Source: Clostridium sp. DSM 17811 (GTDB lineage Bacteria; Bacillota; Clostridia; Clostridiales; Clostridiaceae). From it: DNA of 64,000 nt. Shown piece by piece: positions 44,191 to 53,017 of the stretch; positions within the stretch are counted from its first letter, which is position 1; every line of letters starts with the position of its first letter. The notes beneath the pieces were generated by a model. It had not been told where the DNA came from. It searched no databases and worked only from the letters and a program-made list of their open reading frames with translations. Location of the stretch: contig NZ_JAHLDU010000001.1 in the NCBI RefSeq assembly GCF_018861905.1, forward strand, positions 1 through 64,000, written 5' to 3'. A program made the translations under genes and the position numbers.

Positions 44191-45277
44191 TATTTTCCCT
44201 AGTGTCACACAAAATCCCTTTATTCATAGAAAACATAATAACTTCTGCTGGAATAGTTTCGTAAGTATACTGAAATAATCTTTTCTTTACTTTATTTGCA
44301 ATGTTAATATATATTTCATTATAATCATCCTCTAATAACTTTATTGCACCCTCAGTAGTTTTTTCCTTATATACCTTAGCTACAATATCAGTAGGAGCGC
44401 CTATTAAAGCTAGTTCTAGTGCTATTACTTCTAACCTCACATCACATACCCTACTATGAGTTTGAAAACATCCCGCTGCTATTTTGCATGCTTTTCCGAT
44501 GTGTCCTATAAGCAAAATGTTTTCTATATGTTTTTCCATGCAACTATTTAAAGCAAATCCTATATAGTTTGAAACCATTACTATATTATCTGATTTAAGC
44601 CCTATCTTTGTTGCCATATCTTCTCCCATGTTACCAAAAACCAAAGTGAGATTTTTATGCCCTTGCGCTATTTTTTGAGATATTTCTATATTAATAGATT
44701 CTGTAAGTGCTTCCTGTGACATTGGTGTTACAATGCCTGTTGTTCCTAGTATCGATATGCCACCTTCAATTCCAAGCCTTGGATTAAATGTTTTCTTGGC
44801 TACCTCTTCCCCCTTGGGTACGAATACAGTTATTGTAATCCCAGTGTCTTTTGGCAACACTTTCCTTACTTCCTTTTCTATCATTTTTCTAGGAACTGGG
44901 TTAATCGCCCATTCACCCCTAGGTACATATAATCCTTCTCCCCTAACTATCCCAACGCCTTTTCCACCTTTTAAGGTATATCCTGAATCTGATTTTTCAG
45001 CCCTTGACCAGATTTCCATGCCGTGAGTTGCATCAGGATCATCTCCACCATCTTTTATAATGCAACACTCAACAAAGTTTTCCCCTTTTACTACCTTATA
45101 TATAGGAAGCAATAATTCTATACCCTTTGGGGTGTCTATCTTTATCTCATCTATATCAGTATCATAAAACAATATTTGCGTAGCTGCTTTTGCGGCCGCA
45201 GCAGCGCAAGATCCAGTTGTATATCCACACCTAAGTTTTTTACCATTAAAATTAACATATAAATCAAGCATTATCAT
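44186..45277 (-). CDS. cbiD: Cobalt-precorrin-5B C1-methyltransferase
   Basis: The 363-residue protein has the CbiD N-terminal signature [60 protein letters not shown] and a late [12 protein letters not shown]. It methylates C1; it is unrelated to the tetrapyrrole methylase fold. The AGGGGGTAC site fits ATG 45277 or the second ATG six bases later. Its TAG stop is formed by the end of a REP-like element, so the C-terminus may have been trimmed or extended by repeat insertion. Confidence 0.9.
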   Translation of the reverse strand: MIMLDLYVNFNGKKLRCGYTTGSCAAAAAKAATQILFYDTDIDEIKIDTPKGIELLLPIYKVVKGENFVECCIIKDGGDDPDATHGMEIWSRAEKSDSGYTLKGGKGVGIVRGEGLYVPRGEWAINPVPRKMIEKEVRKVLPKDTGITITVFVPKGEEVAKKTFNPRLGIEGGISILGTTGIVTPMSQEALTESINIEISQKIAQGHKNLTLVFGNMGEDMATKIGLKSDNIVMVSNYIGFALNSCMEKHIENILLIGHIGKACKIAAGCFQTHSRVCDVRLEVIALELALIGAPTDIVAKVYKEKTTEGAIKLLEDDYNEIYINIANKVKKRLFQYTYETIPAEVIMFSMNKGILCDTRENK

Positions 45278-45300
45278 GTACCCCCTGCTAAGGTTGTCCT

Positions 45301-45564
45301 TTATTTTAGGTTATCAACATAATCTTTTGCTTCCTTTAATCCAAATCCAGTAACCTCTCTACATTTTTTTATCGCCTTAATTTTCCCATCTTTTTCTATG
45401 ATACTTTTTAACTCATCATTTAAAGGATCTTCTGGAATTCCAACCTGCTTTGCGATCTTAATTATATTCGAATTCATGCGAGTTATATGTTTTTGCAATG
45501 AATCAATCTTACTTGTAAGTATTGAAATGTAAAGTACGATTATACAGAGTATTAGATAATTCAT
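45301..45564 (-). CDS. Small membrane-anchored protein with ribosomal L7/L12 C-terminal-like domain
   Basis: This 87-residue protein has an N-terminal hydrophobic helix ([13 protein letters not shown], about 3-17), a short coiled segment, and a C-terminal domain. That domain's end, [20 protein letters not shown] followed by DYVDNL, matches the C-terminal domain of ribosomal protein L7/L12 (KI.VIK.VRE.TGLGLKEAKDLV). Such stand-alone, membrane-tethered copies occur in Firmicutes; their role is not established. It lies in the cbi operon between cbiC and cbiD, 23 bases before cbiD. A role in cobalamin synthesis is not indicated by its sequence. Confidence 0.65.
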   Translation of the reverse strand: MNYLILCIIVLYISILTSKIDSLQKHITRMNSNIIKIAKQVGIPEDPLNDELKSIIEKDGKIKAIKKCREVTGFGLKEAKDYVDNLK

Positions 45565-45628
45565 ATGATATCTGCTCTCCCCTATTATAATAATTTAGAA
45601 TTTTAAAACAAAGTTCTTAAACTACATG

Positions 45629-46255
45629 CTAACCTCTATCTACTATCATATACATTAATGCATTTAATATAGATGCAGCCACTGTACTTCCACCTTTTCT
45701 TCCCCTAACAACAATCATTGGGATGTCCAATTTTTCAATTTCTATTTTAGATTCTGCAGCTCCCACAAAACCAATAGGTGTCGCTATTATAAATTTTGCA
45801 TTACATTTTCCTTCCTCAATTAATTCCTTTAATCTAAATAAAGCTGTAGGTGCATTACCAAAAATAAAGAACTCAACACCATCTTCTACTGCCTTCTCCA
45901 CCGCTGCCATAGAACGTGTTATGTGACGTGCTTTAGCAATTTCAGCCACATTTTCATCACTAACAAAACATAAGGCATTACAATTTAAATCTTTAAGAGC
46001 TTTTTTATTTATACCTGCTAATGCCATTTTTGTATCAGTATATATTGTTACTCCTTTTTTAAGTAACTCTACAGCCGCATCTATTGCTCCATCTCGAATA
46101 TATAATATATTTCTATAATCAAAATCTGCTGTAGTATGTATTACTCTTTTAATTATTGAAAGTTCTCTAGGTGAGTATTTATGCTCTCCCATTTCTTGTC
46201 CAATAATTTCAAAACTTCTCTTTTCTATGTCCATAGGAATTTTTATGTAATCCAT
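45629..46255 (-). CDS. cbiC: Cobalt-precorrin-8 methylmutase
   Basis: The 208-residue protein has the CbiC/CobH pattern with catalytic H40 in IIKRVIHTTADFDY, then VTIYTDTKMALAGINK, FGNAPTALFRL, TPIGFVGAAESK and VVRGRKGGSTVAASILNAL. It moves the methyl group from C11 to C12, making cobyrinic acid. AAAAGGAGATT precedes the ATG. It is a cytoplasmic enzyme within the cbi operon; two REP-like elements separate it from cbiA. Confidence 0.9.
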   Translation of the reverse strand: MDYIKIPMDIEKRSFEIIGQEMGEHKYSPRELSIIKRVIHTTADFDYRNILYIRDGAIDAAVELLKKGVTIYTDTKMALAGINKKALKDLNCNALCFVSDENVAEIAKARHITRSMAAVEKAVEDGVEFFIFGNAPTALFRLKELIEEGKCNAKFIIATPIGFVGAAESKIEIEKLDIPMIVVRGRKGGSTVAASILNALMYMIVDRG

Positions 46256-46284
46256 ATTTTAATCTCCTTTTGTTTTAGAATCAG

Positions 46285-46345
46285 ATGGGGACGGTTAACA
46301 ACTAATTGACCCAAAAGTTGGGGACGGTTAACAATTAATTGACTT
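46285..46345. repeat. REP-like elements, two copies
   Basis: GGGGACGGTTAACAACTAAT lies at 46287 and GGGGACGGTTAACAATTAAT at 46322, period 35. Both are followed by TGAC. They are intergenic between cbiC and cbiA. Confidence 0.8.
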
Positions 46346-46352
46346 AATTCAC

Positions 46353-47678
46353 CTATTTGAAAATTTTTCTAAACCATAATAAATTTCCAAAAAAATGTAC
46401 ATGTCCATATATCGCTATAGTGTTTTTTTTAATATATCCACATAACCAATTTTTCTTGCTTCCGTCATAAACGTCTTTAGAAAGTTTAAATATTTTTTCT
46501 TCTTGTAAATCAACAAACGATTTATGAAACTCATGGCAGTTTATGCTCATATCTTTTGGCAAAATAGTATTTTCTAGCTCTACCTTAATATTTGCGTATC
46601 CAAAATTCTGAAGTTTTGTGGTTAAGGAATAATACCCATCAAAAAAGCCAACAGTTTTAAATGTTATTTGTTCTTCACCTAATTTTTTTTGTCCTAAAGT
46701 AAGGTACATTAACCCCCCGCATTCAGCGTAACAGGGTAGTCCACCATCTAGAGCTTTTTTAATGCTATAAAGCATAGACGTATTTTCAGATAACTCCTTT
46801 ATAAATACCTCAGGGTACCCCCCACCTAAATAAAGAAAATCAATATTGCTTGGTAGTTCATTATCAATAAGTGGACTAAAGTATATAACCTCTCCGAATT
46901 CCTCTAGAAGCTCTAAATTTTCTTTATAATAGAAGCTAAAAGCTTTATCATAGGCTACAGCTATTCTTTTCCCCTTATTTTCAACATGAAAATCATCTAC
47001 ATATTTCTTACTTTCCTTAAATTGTTCTAATAATAGATTCATATCCAAATGTTTTTCTAATAATTTTGCACAAACTTCAATTTTTTCCTCAAGATCCTCT
47101 ATTTCACTACTTTGAATTAATCCTAAATGCCTACTTTTCAAAGATAATCTCTCATCTTTAGGAAGATACCCTAAAACTTTTATTTTACAATTTTTATCAA
47201 TTGCCGATTTAAGCAAATTATAGTAACTCTCTGTTATGTTATTTAATATTATGCCACGTATATTTGCCTCTTTAAAATTAACTATTCCATTTATTTCTGC
47301 ACAAAAGGTCGCTACCTGAGCTTTCGGAGACAGTACAAGTATAATAGGTAAATCTAAAACCTTAGACACATGATATGTAGAATATGATGTATCTATGCCT
47401 TTGCCATCATATAATCCCATTACGCCTTCAACTACTCCTAAATCACCGTGACCTCTAGAAAAGCTAGCCTTAACTCCGGCCTCTCCCATAAGATATAAAT
47501 CCAGATTTCTTGAATCTTGGCCCGTTATTTTTGAATGAAAAGCCGAGTCTATATAATCAGGCCCTACTTTATAACCCTGCACATTGAAGCCCCTATTTTT
47601 TAAGACTTTCATAATACCAAGGGTTACTGTGGTTTTACCACCACCACTTGCATTTGAAGCTATAACTATACTCTTCAT
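46353..47678 (-). CDS. cbiA: Cobyrinic acid a,c-diamide synthase
   Basis: The 441-residue protein has an N-terminal P-loop (ASNASGGGKTT, K15), VGPDYIDSAFH, VEGVMGLYDG, and a C-terminal class I glutamine amidotransferase domain with nucleophile C320 in YAECGGLMYL. It amidates the a and c side chains using ATP and glutamine. The later amidotransferase cbiP (cobyric acid synthase) is absent from the window. The gene is flanked on both sides by REP-like elements. Confidence 0.9.
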   Translation of the reverse strand: MKSIVIASNASGGGKTTVTLGIMKVLKNRGFNVQGYKVGPDYIDSAFHSKITGQDSRNLDLYLMGEAGVKASFSRGHGDLGVVEGVMGLYDGKGIDTSYSTYHVSKVLDLPIILVLSPKAQVATFCAEINGIVNFKEANIRGIILNNITESYYNLLKSAIDKNCKIKVLGYLPKDERLSLKSRHLGLIQSSEIEDLEEKIEVCAKLLEKHLDMNLLLEQFKESKKYVDDFHVENKGKRIAVAYDKAFSFYYKENLELLEEFGEVIYFSPLIDNELPSNIDFLYLGGGYPEVFIKELSENTSMLYSIKKALDGGLPCYAECGGLMYLTLGQKKLGEEQITFKTVGFFDGYYSLTTKLQNFGYANIKVELENTILPKDMSINCHEFHKSFVDLQEEKIFKLSKDVYDGSKKNWLCGYIKKNTIAIYGHVHFFGNLLWFRKIFK

Positions 47679-47715
47679 TTACACTCACATCCTTTTATGG
47701 ACTGGCCCTTAAAGT

Positions 47716-47988
47716 CAATTAGTTGTTAACTGTCCCTCAGTTTTGACTCACCCTAAAGGTCAATTAGTTGTTAACCGTCCCCCAAGTTTTGACTCATCCT
47801 TAAGTTCAATTAGTTGTTAACCGTCCCTCAGTTTTGACTCATCCTTAAGTTCAATTAGTTGTTAACCATCCCTCAGTTTTGACTCACCTTTAAGTTCAAT
47901 TAGTTGTTAACTGTCCCTCAAGTTTTGACTCATCCTTAAGTTTAATTAGTTGTTAACCGTCCCTTAAGTTTTCCCTTCCCTAAAGTTC
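47716..47988. repeat. 45-46 bp tandem array carrying the REP-like core, six copies
   Basis: CAATTAGTTGTTAACCGTCC or close variants start at 47716, 47761, 47807, 47852, 47897 and 47943. The linker (CTCAGTTTTGACTCATCCTT and AAGTT) repeats with small changes. The last unit runs into the end of cobD, whose final bases (CCCTAAAGTT on the plus strand) resemble the linker. The spacers are copies of one another, so this is not a CRISPR array. Confidence 0.85.
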
Positions 47989-49068
47989 TAATTTTTTTAA
48001 ACACACAATCAACTTTTCATTTCTGACATCATCCTTAATAGCCAGCCTTATAAATTGTTTGTCCAGCCCCCTAAAATTGTCTGCTTTTCTTATAACAAAG
48101 CCTTGATCCAAACATAGTTTATAAAGCTCATCTGCATCTACTTCTTTTAATTTACATAACACAAAATTACCATAGGTTAAAAAGACCTTATCTATAAATG
48201 AGATACTATTTAACGCTTTTAAGAAAATAGGTCTTTCATCTCTTATCCATTGTTTGCTTTTTTCAATATACTCGACATCCTTTAGCACATTAATTACTGC
48301 AACTTCTGCAAAACAGTTTATATTCCAAGGATTTTGTTTATCTTTAATTTTTTTTATTAATTTAGCATCACTGCTAACTCCATACCCAAATCTTATGCCT
48401 GGCATTGCAAAAAATTTTGTTAAAGCCCTTATTACAAATAAACATTTATAAGTTTTAACACTCTGCGCAAAACTGTGAAAATCATCTCCCGTAAATTCTA
48501 TAAAAGCCTCATCTATTATTATGATTTTGTTATTACTCTCACAATAATCAAGAATTTTTTTAAACTTAGCTTTATCAATGATATTACCATTAGGATTATT
48601 AGGATTAGCTAGGATTACCCCTTCTACACTTCGTAATTTATTAAGGATATCATCATAATCATAAGAGAGCTGCCCATACTTATGCTTTAGCAAAACAGTC
48701 CCATTAAAATTCTCTTTTAAGAAAGAATATTCTATATTACAAGCCCACTTTTTAGCGTCAATTTCATACTCTACAAAGGAAGGTACTACAATTAGTACAC
48801 TTCTAAGGCAAGATATAACTAAATCAATTATTTCTGCTGCCCCATTTCCTAAAACAAAATACTCCTCTGGGCAACTACTGTATTTGCCGAGTGCCTTTAA
48901 TACATTTCTATATTGAATATCTGGATATCTAGTTAATGCATCTACAGCAAAACTAATATTGTCAGTAAAACTTTTAGGAATGCCAAGTGGATTTATATTA
49001 GAACTATAATCTATTAGTTCTCGTCCCTCAAGTAATCCATTAGTATAAATATCTCCACCATGTATCAT
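47980..49068 (-). CDS. cobD: L-threonine-O-3-phosphate decarboxylase / histidinol-phosphate aminotransferase-like
   Basis: The 362-residue PLP enzyme has the CobD start HGGDIYTN...DYSSNINPLGIP, GNGAAEII, NPNNPNG and the PLP-binding lysine K218 in RALTKFFAMPGIRFGYG. CobD makes (R)-1-amino-2-propanol phosphate for the nucleotide loop. A histidinol-phosphate aminotransferase is the alternative, but the N-terminus and operon favour CobD. It lies between cbiK and cbiA. Its stop falls in the last unit of a repeat array. Confidence 0.85.
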   Translation of the reverse strand: MIHGGDIYTNGLLEGRELIDYSSNINPLGIPKSFTDNISFAVDALTRYPDIQYRNVLKALGKYSSCPEEYFVLGNGAAEIIDLVISCLRSVLIVVPSFVEYEIDAKKWACNIEYSFLKENFNGTVLLKHKYGQLSYDYDDILNKLRSVEGVILANPNNPNGNIIDKAKFKKILDYCESNNKIIIIDEAFIEFTGDDFHSFAQSVKTYKCLFVIRALTKFFAMPGIRFGYGVSSDAKLIKKIKDKQNPWNINCFAEVAVINVLKDVEYIEKSKQWIRDERPIFLKALNSISFIDKVFLTYGNFVLCKLKEVDADELYKLCLDQGFVIRKADNFRGLDKQFIRLAIKDDVRNEKLIVCLKKLEL

Positions 49069-49139
49069 AAATACCTTCCTTTCTCCTTTTGGGATCCCCC
49101 TGTACTTATAATTTCATCTACAAGTAGTCACAAATGATT

Positions 49140-49973
49140 TTAAATACCCTTATGTGTTTTTCCTACATTTTTAAATTTTTCATTAATTACATCATTAATA
49201 TGTTGTATATAAATATCTTGTACAGCAATATTTTCTCCTAATCCATGTAGGTATATTCTTACTTTAAATCCCTCTGCTTCTAAAATATTTTTCCATGACT
49301 CTTCCTTTTCTCCAACCATATCATTTTTAACATGATCGCCTGCAACTAAAAGCAGTGGCATCAGAATAACCTCTTTAGTTCCCTGAACAATAACATTTGG
49401 TATTACTCTATCCAAAGTTGGATATCCCTCTACTGTAGCCACATGAACATTTTTAAATCCTCTATCCCTTAAAACACTTTCGAAGCAGCAATATACAGCA
49501 TTAGCAATATGATTTGTGCCATGCCCCATTAAAATTACTGTGTCATCTTTTGGTAATTGATTTGATAAAGCGTCCACCATTATTGTGTAATCATCCGGCA
49601 CGCCAGCCTCTTCTCCCTTAAAACATATAAGTGGTCTTCCTACCAAAATATTGTCAAATGCATTGCATTCTTTATATTTATTAACTACATTATTTACATA
49701 ATCAAATTCCGCTCCTGGAATAACATGCAAAGGCTGAACAATTACCTCATTATAACCTTCATTTTTTAGTTTTTCCAAAGCTTCTTCTGGTGTATCTATA
49801 TAAATATTATCTCTATTTTTAAGAACCTTAAGAATAACATGCGAAGTAAACGCTCTTCTTATATCATAATCTACAAAGGTATTTTTTATTTTATTTTCTA
49901 TTACATCAATAGTTACTTTTCTTGTGTCTTCATATGTTGTTCCAAAACTTACAACTAAAATTGCTTTCTTCAT
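49140..49973 (-). CDS. cbiK: Sirohydrochlorin cobaltochelatase
   Basis: The protein has 277 residues from ATG 49973 (AAGGTGG upstream); an upstream in-frame extension to 50060 enters the riboswitch terminator and is rejected. CbiK features are AILVVSFGTTYEDTRK, RRAFTSH, VIVQPLHVIPGAEFDYV, the metal-site His residues in MGHGTNH and MPLLLVAGDHVKNDM. It inserts cobalt into sirohydrochlorin, the entry step of the anaerobic pathway. It is the first gene after the cobalamin riboswitch. Confidence 0.9.
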   Translation of the reverse strand: MKKAILVVSFGTTYEDTRKVTIDVIENKIKNTFVDYDIRRAFTSHVILKVLKNRDNIYIDTPEEALEKLKNEGYNEVIVQPLHVIPGAEFDYVNNVVNKYKECNAFDNILVGRPLICFKGEEAGVPDDYTIMVDALSNQLPKDDTVILMGHGTNHIANAVYCCFESVLRDRGFKNVHVATVEGYPTLDRVIPNVIVQGTKEVILMPLLLVAGDHVKNDMVGEKEESWKNILEAEGFKVRIYLHGLGENIAVQDIYIQHINDVINEKFKNVGKTHKGI

Positions 49974-50044
49974 TGTTTTCTTCCACCTTATCATGTATTT
50001 TTCGGAATTTTGAACTCTATTTGCTCCTAATATCTTTTCAAAAA

Positions 50045-50083
50045 AACAAAAGTAGTTCACTTAAGATAGCGACTACTTTTTAA
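50045..50083 (-). terminator. Riboswitch-controlled terminator
   Basis: On the minus strand AAAAGTAGTCGCT pairs with AGTGAACTACTTTT (one bulge), followed by GTTTTTTTG. It lies between the cobalamin riboswitch and cbiK, so it is the likely OFF state when cobalamin is bound. Confidence 0.8.
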
Positions 50084-50144
50084 TTAATTCGTAATAAAAT
50101 TAACTGCATTAAAAAGTTCTTTCCCTCCGAAAGCTTTGTTAACA

Positions 50145-50255
50145 TCATTTAGGCAGGTCTCCTGGCTTTTGATTTCTCAATTACAGTAGCGGGGGCTGCT
50201 GTGGATTTAAACCACATTCCCTTTTCACCTAATACTCTAGGCACCTAAAATTATA
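50145..50255 (-). promoter_or_regulatory. Cobalamin riboswitch
   Basis: The minus strand carries the conserved blocks in order: AGGTGCC..., GGTGAAAAGGGAAT, AATCCACAGCAGCCCCCGCT with ACTGTAA, then AGCCAGGAGACCTGCCTAA. The B12-box-type GCCAGGAGACCTGCC is intact. It should sense adenosylcobalamin and repress the cbi operon through the downstream terminator. Confidence 0.93.
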
Positions 50256-50353
50256 TTCTATTGTACTATTAGTTTATTATAATTAAGTGGCGGTGTCAAT
50301 ATCATTGTAAAACTTAAGGGTTGGAGGGTTATCTTTAGTCCCAATGGAGAAAG

Positions 50354-50425
50354 TTGAGGGACGGTTAACAACTAATTGCTGTCTTAGATAACATCTAAGG
50401 TGGGGACGGTTAACAACTAATGAAC
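50354..50425. repeat. REP-like elements left of the RAYT gene, two copies
   Basis: GAGGGACGGTTAACAACTAAT starts at 50356 and GGGGACGGTTAACAACTAAT at 50402, both in the same orientation. The first ends GCTGTCTTA, like the 37.6-kb copies. They lie 80-150 bases upstream of the transposase start. Confidence 0.8.
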
Positions 50426-50503
50426 ATTAACCTAAAAAAATGAATAGCATTATACTCCATGGGAAACAATTAAAATAATACTTTATAAGGAGAGGTGATT
50501 TTT

Positions 50504-51415
50504 GTGCCAAGAACGGCAAGAGTAAAAACAGATGAGTCGATATTTCATATCATGTGCAAAAGTATAAGCGAAGTAACTTTATTCAAAGATGATGAAGATA
50601 AGAAACGGTATTTATTGCTTATAAAGAAGTATAAAACCCTTCATAATTTTAAGCTTTACGGGTACTGTCTTATGGATAATCACGTACATTTAATGATTGA
50701 TGCTAATGGATGTGATATATCAAAAATAATGCATGGTATAAATTTTTCTTATGCAATGTACTTTAATAGAAAATATAAAAGAGAAGGACACCTTTTTAAA
50801 GATAGATTTAAGAGCAAAATAGTTTATAGCGATAGATATTTAAGGACCTTATCTCTTTATGTGCACAATAATCCTACAGACATAATCGAATATAAAGATT
50901 CTCCTGAAAAATACGCTTTTTCTAGTCTATCAATATTTTTAGGAAAAACAACTGATTCTTTTAACTTAGTTGATTATGTATTTGTTATGAGTCTCTTTGG
51001 TGATAACCTTAAAGGTGCAAGAAAAAATTACTATAACCTTCTATTTAGGTGTAATGAAGAAAAATTAGAACAGGAAATGGAGTTTGAAGATGAAAAAACA
51101 GATTATAATAGTGAAAGGAACATACTGGTACGCAATTTTAAATCAGATGACATATTAGATTTTATAGCATTAAAGATGAATATGTCAAAAATCAATTTTT
51201 ATACAAAGTACAGTAGAAATTTCGTTAATGCAAAAGCTTTAGCTGTTGTTTTAATGAGGAGTCTATGCAATTTTAAATCAAAAGATATATCTAACATACT
51301 TGGTAACATTACACAAGCCAGAATATCTAGATTAAGCACTATTGGTATAGGTTTAATTGGGTCAGAAGAAAAATATGGAAAGATTATTGATGATTTTATT
51401 AAATGTTATGCTTAA
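50504..51415 (+). CDS. REP-associated tyrosine transposase (RAYT, Y1/HUH)
   Basis: The protein has 303 residues from GTG 50504; AGGAGAGGTGA lies seven bases upstream, and the earlier in-frame GTG at 50495 is part of that site. The HUH motif H60-V-H62 is in YCLMDNHVHLMI, and the candidate nucleophile Y119 is in LYVHNNP. KREGHLFKDRFKSK is typical of Transposase_17/RAYT proteins. The C-terminal part (about 215-300) is helical with a DnaA-C-like helix-turn-helix (AKALAVVLMRS, KDISNILGN). RAYTs nick single-stranded REP hairpins. The gene is flanked by inverted REP-like copies (50354-50425 and 51609-51634). It interrupts the space between the two cob operons on the opposite strand. Confidence 0.85.
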   Translation: MPRTARVKTDESIFHIMCKSISEVTLFKDDEDKKRYLLLIKKYKTLHNFKLYGYCLMDNHVHLMIDANGCDISKIMHGINFSYAMYFNRKYKREGHLFKDRFKSKIVYSDRYLRTLSLYVHNNPTDIIEYKDSPEKYAFSSLSIFLGKTTDSFNLVDYVFVMSLFGDNLKGARKNYYNLLFRCNEEKLEQEMEFEDEKTDYNSERNILVRNFKSDDILDFIALKMNMSKINFYTKYSRNFVNAKALAVVLMRSLCNFKSKDISNILGNITQARISRLSTIGIGLIGSEEKYGKIIDDFIKCYA

Positions 51416-51565
51416 TTTTTATTAATTTTCATATTCATGTAATCAATAAAAATTTCAGAATGACAGCTAACTATATTTATTAGGCTAACATTGGACAAGC
51501 ATTGTAAATAAAATATTTATTAATATACATAATAAAAATGCTATATTAATTAGTCAATTTAGTCG

Positions 51566-51602
51566 TAAAAAGGTGCAAATTTTAAAAAAATTTGCACCAA
51601 AA
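51566..51602 (-). terminator. Terminator after cobS
   Basis: AGGTGCAAATTTT and AAATTTGCACCA pair around an A-rich loop; on the minus strand the stem is followed by TTTTTACG. It can serve cobS from the right and possibly the RAYT gene from the left. Confidence 0.75.
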
Positions 51603-51608
51603 TATAAG

Positions 51609-51634
51609 CTAATTAATTGTTAACCGTCCCCACC
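51609..51634. repeat. REP-like element right of the RAYT gene
   Basis: TTAATTGTTAACCGTCCCC is in opposite orientation to the two copies left of the transposase gene, so the gene is bracketed by inverted REP-like elements. It lies 10 bases past the cobS stop. Confidence 0.8.
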
Positions 51635-51644
51635 TGAGGCCTCC

Positions 51645-52397
51645 CTAAATTACTGCTATAAACAATATCATTGTTAAAATCTCAACTAATTCATTGTTAG
51701 CTCCCAAACTGTCACCTGTGAGTCCTGTAATTTTGCTCTCACAGAATTTATTAAATAAGAGACTTAAAAATAGCGCTGGAATTATTAATATAACACTATT
51801 TTTGATTCCTATTAATAAAGTTCCAAGTATAATAGTTATTACCCCTGCAATTACTAGTCTTTTAACATCAATATTGCCAATAAATATATTACCTGAACCT
51901 GTCTCTTTAGCATTTTTACCTATAAAAGATATAAATACTACAGTAAATCTTGCAATTATTGGAGCCGCAATTAATATAAGTGGTAAATCAATTTGTATGA
52001 TAGTAGTCACCGCCGCATATCGTGCTAACATGTCAAATACTATAGCTATAGTCGCGAAAGTACCAACTGAGCTATCTTTCATAACTTCTATAATTTTGTA
52101 TTTATCACCTTTTAGCGAAAAGAAGCCATCACATGTATCTCCAAGTCCATCAACATGCAATCCTCCAGTAATAATTATTGGTATTATAACTACAAATACT
52201 GCTGTAATGTTTACTGGTAACACTTTTATCAATAGATAATATACTATCCATTGAACAACTCCTATAAATAATCCCACTATAGGAAAAAATATAGATCCCC
52301 TCTTAAAATTTTCTTTCTCACAGTTTAAACTTTTATTTATAGGTATTCTTGTAAAAAACTGAAAAAATAGCAAAAAATCATTTAAATATTCTCTCAT
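51645..52397 (-). CDS. cobS: Adenosylcobinamide-GDP ribazoletransferase (cobalamin synthase)
   Basis: The 250-residue integral membrane protein has about six helices. CobS motifs are FLLFFQFFTRIPI, GGLHVDGLGDTCDGFFS, MKDSSVGTFA and late TGDSLGANNELVEI. It joins adenosylcobinamide-GDP with alpha-ribazole (phosphate) at the membrane. It is the last gene of the cobT-cobC-cobU-cobS operon; the preceding cobU ends 58 bases upstream. Confidence 0.9.
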   Translation of the reverse strand: MREYLNDFLLFFQFFTRIPINKSLNCEKENFKRGSIFFPIVGLFIGVVQWIVYYLLIKVLPVNITAVFVVIIPIIITGGLHVDGLGDTCDGFFSLKGDKYKIIEVMKDSSVGTFATIAIVFDMLARYAAVTTIIQIDLPLILIAAPIIARFTVVFISFIGKNAKETGSGNIFIGNIDVKRLVIAGVITIILGTLLIGIKNSVILIIPALFLSLLFNKFCESKITGLTGDSLGANNELVEILTMILFIAVI

Positions 52398-52455
52398 TTT
52401 ATTGCTTGCAACTGCCTACCATTGCAAGGTTCACCTCTTTCCTAGATAATAATAT

Positions 52456-53004
52456 TCATTTTAATTTTAAAGGTAACCCACAAGAAATTAGATATACCTC
52501 ATCACTTTGACTTGCTATGTATTGATTTACAAACCCTGCTATATCCCTAAATACTCTACTAAGCTTATTCTCAGGTACAAGCCCAGAACCTACCTCATTA
52601 GTTACCATAACAAAATTAATATTTGCTACCCTCGCCTTTAATATTAGCTTTTCAAACTGAGTTTTTATATCATCTAATAACTCATCTATTTTCCCCATAG
52701 ATATTTTATCAAAATCTATTTTTTCCTTAAACATTAAATTAGTTATCATAATTGTAACGCAATCAAGCAATATATTATTTATATCATAATTCCCTATAGC
52801 CTTATCTAAATCATAAAAGCCCTCAAAGGTTGTCCATCTTGCATTTCTAGAGTCTATATGTTTTTTAATTCTATCTCCCATTTCCTCATCTGTAACTATT
52901 GCTGTTGCAATATATAAAACATCATCAGTATCTTTAAAAATGTTTTCAGCAAAAGTGCTTTTCCCACTTCGACTTCCACCAGTTACTAAAATTATTTTGC
53001 CCAT
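52456..53004 (-). CDS. cobU: Adenosylcobinamide kinase / guanylyltransferase
   Basis: The 182-residue protein has an N-terminal P-loop (VTGGSRSGKSTFAE), DDVLYIATAIVTDEEM with H49 in RIKKHIDSR, NARWTTFEG and late VMVTNEVGSGLVPENKLSR. It phosphorylates adenosylcobinamide and transfers GMP from GTP. It lies 13 bases from cobC and precedes cobS in one operon. Confidence 0.92.
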   Translation of the reverse strand: MGKIILVTGGSRSGKSTFAENIFKDTDDVLYIATAIVTDEEMGDRIKKHIDSRNARWTTFEGFYDLDKAIGNYDINNILLDCVTIMITNLMFKEKIDFDKISMGKIDELLDDIKTQFEKLILKARVANINFVMVTNEVGSGLVPENKLSRVFRDIAGFVNQYIASQSDEVYLISCGLPLKLK

Positions 53005-53017
53005 TTATGCTCGCCTC

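Noticed and set aside
47716-47988. CRISPR-like array (regular 45-46 base period)
   Set aside because: The linkers are copies of each other, cores carry substitutions, the core also occurs singly elsewhere, and no cas genes are near.
49974-50060. 29-residue N-terminal extension of cbiK
   Set aside because: It overlaps the riboswitch terminator and lacks a ribosome binding site; family proteins start at MKKAILVVSFGT.
51694-52239. 181-codon plus-strand frame
   Set aside because: It is antisense to cobS, which has clear family motifs.
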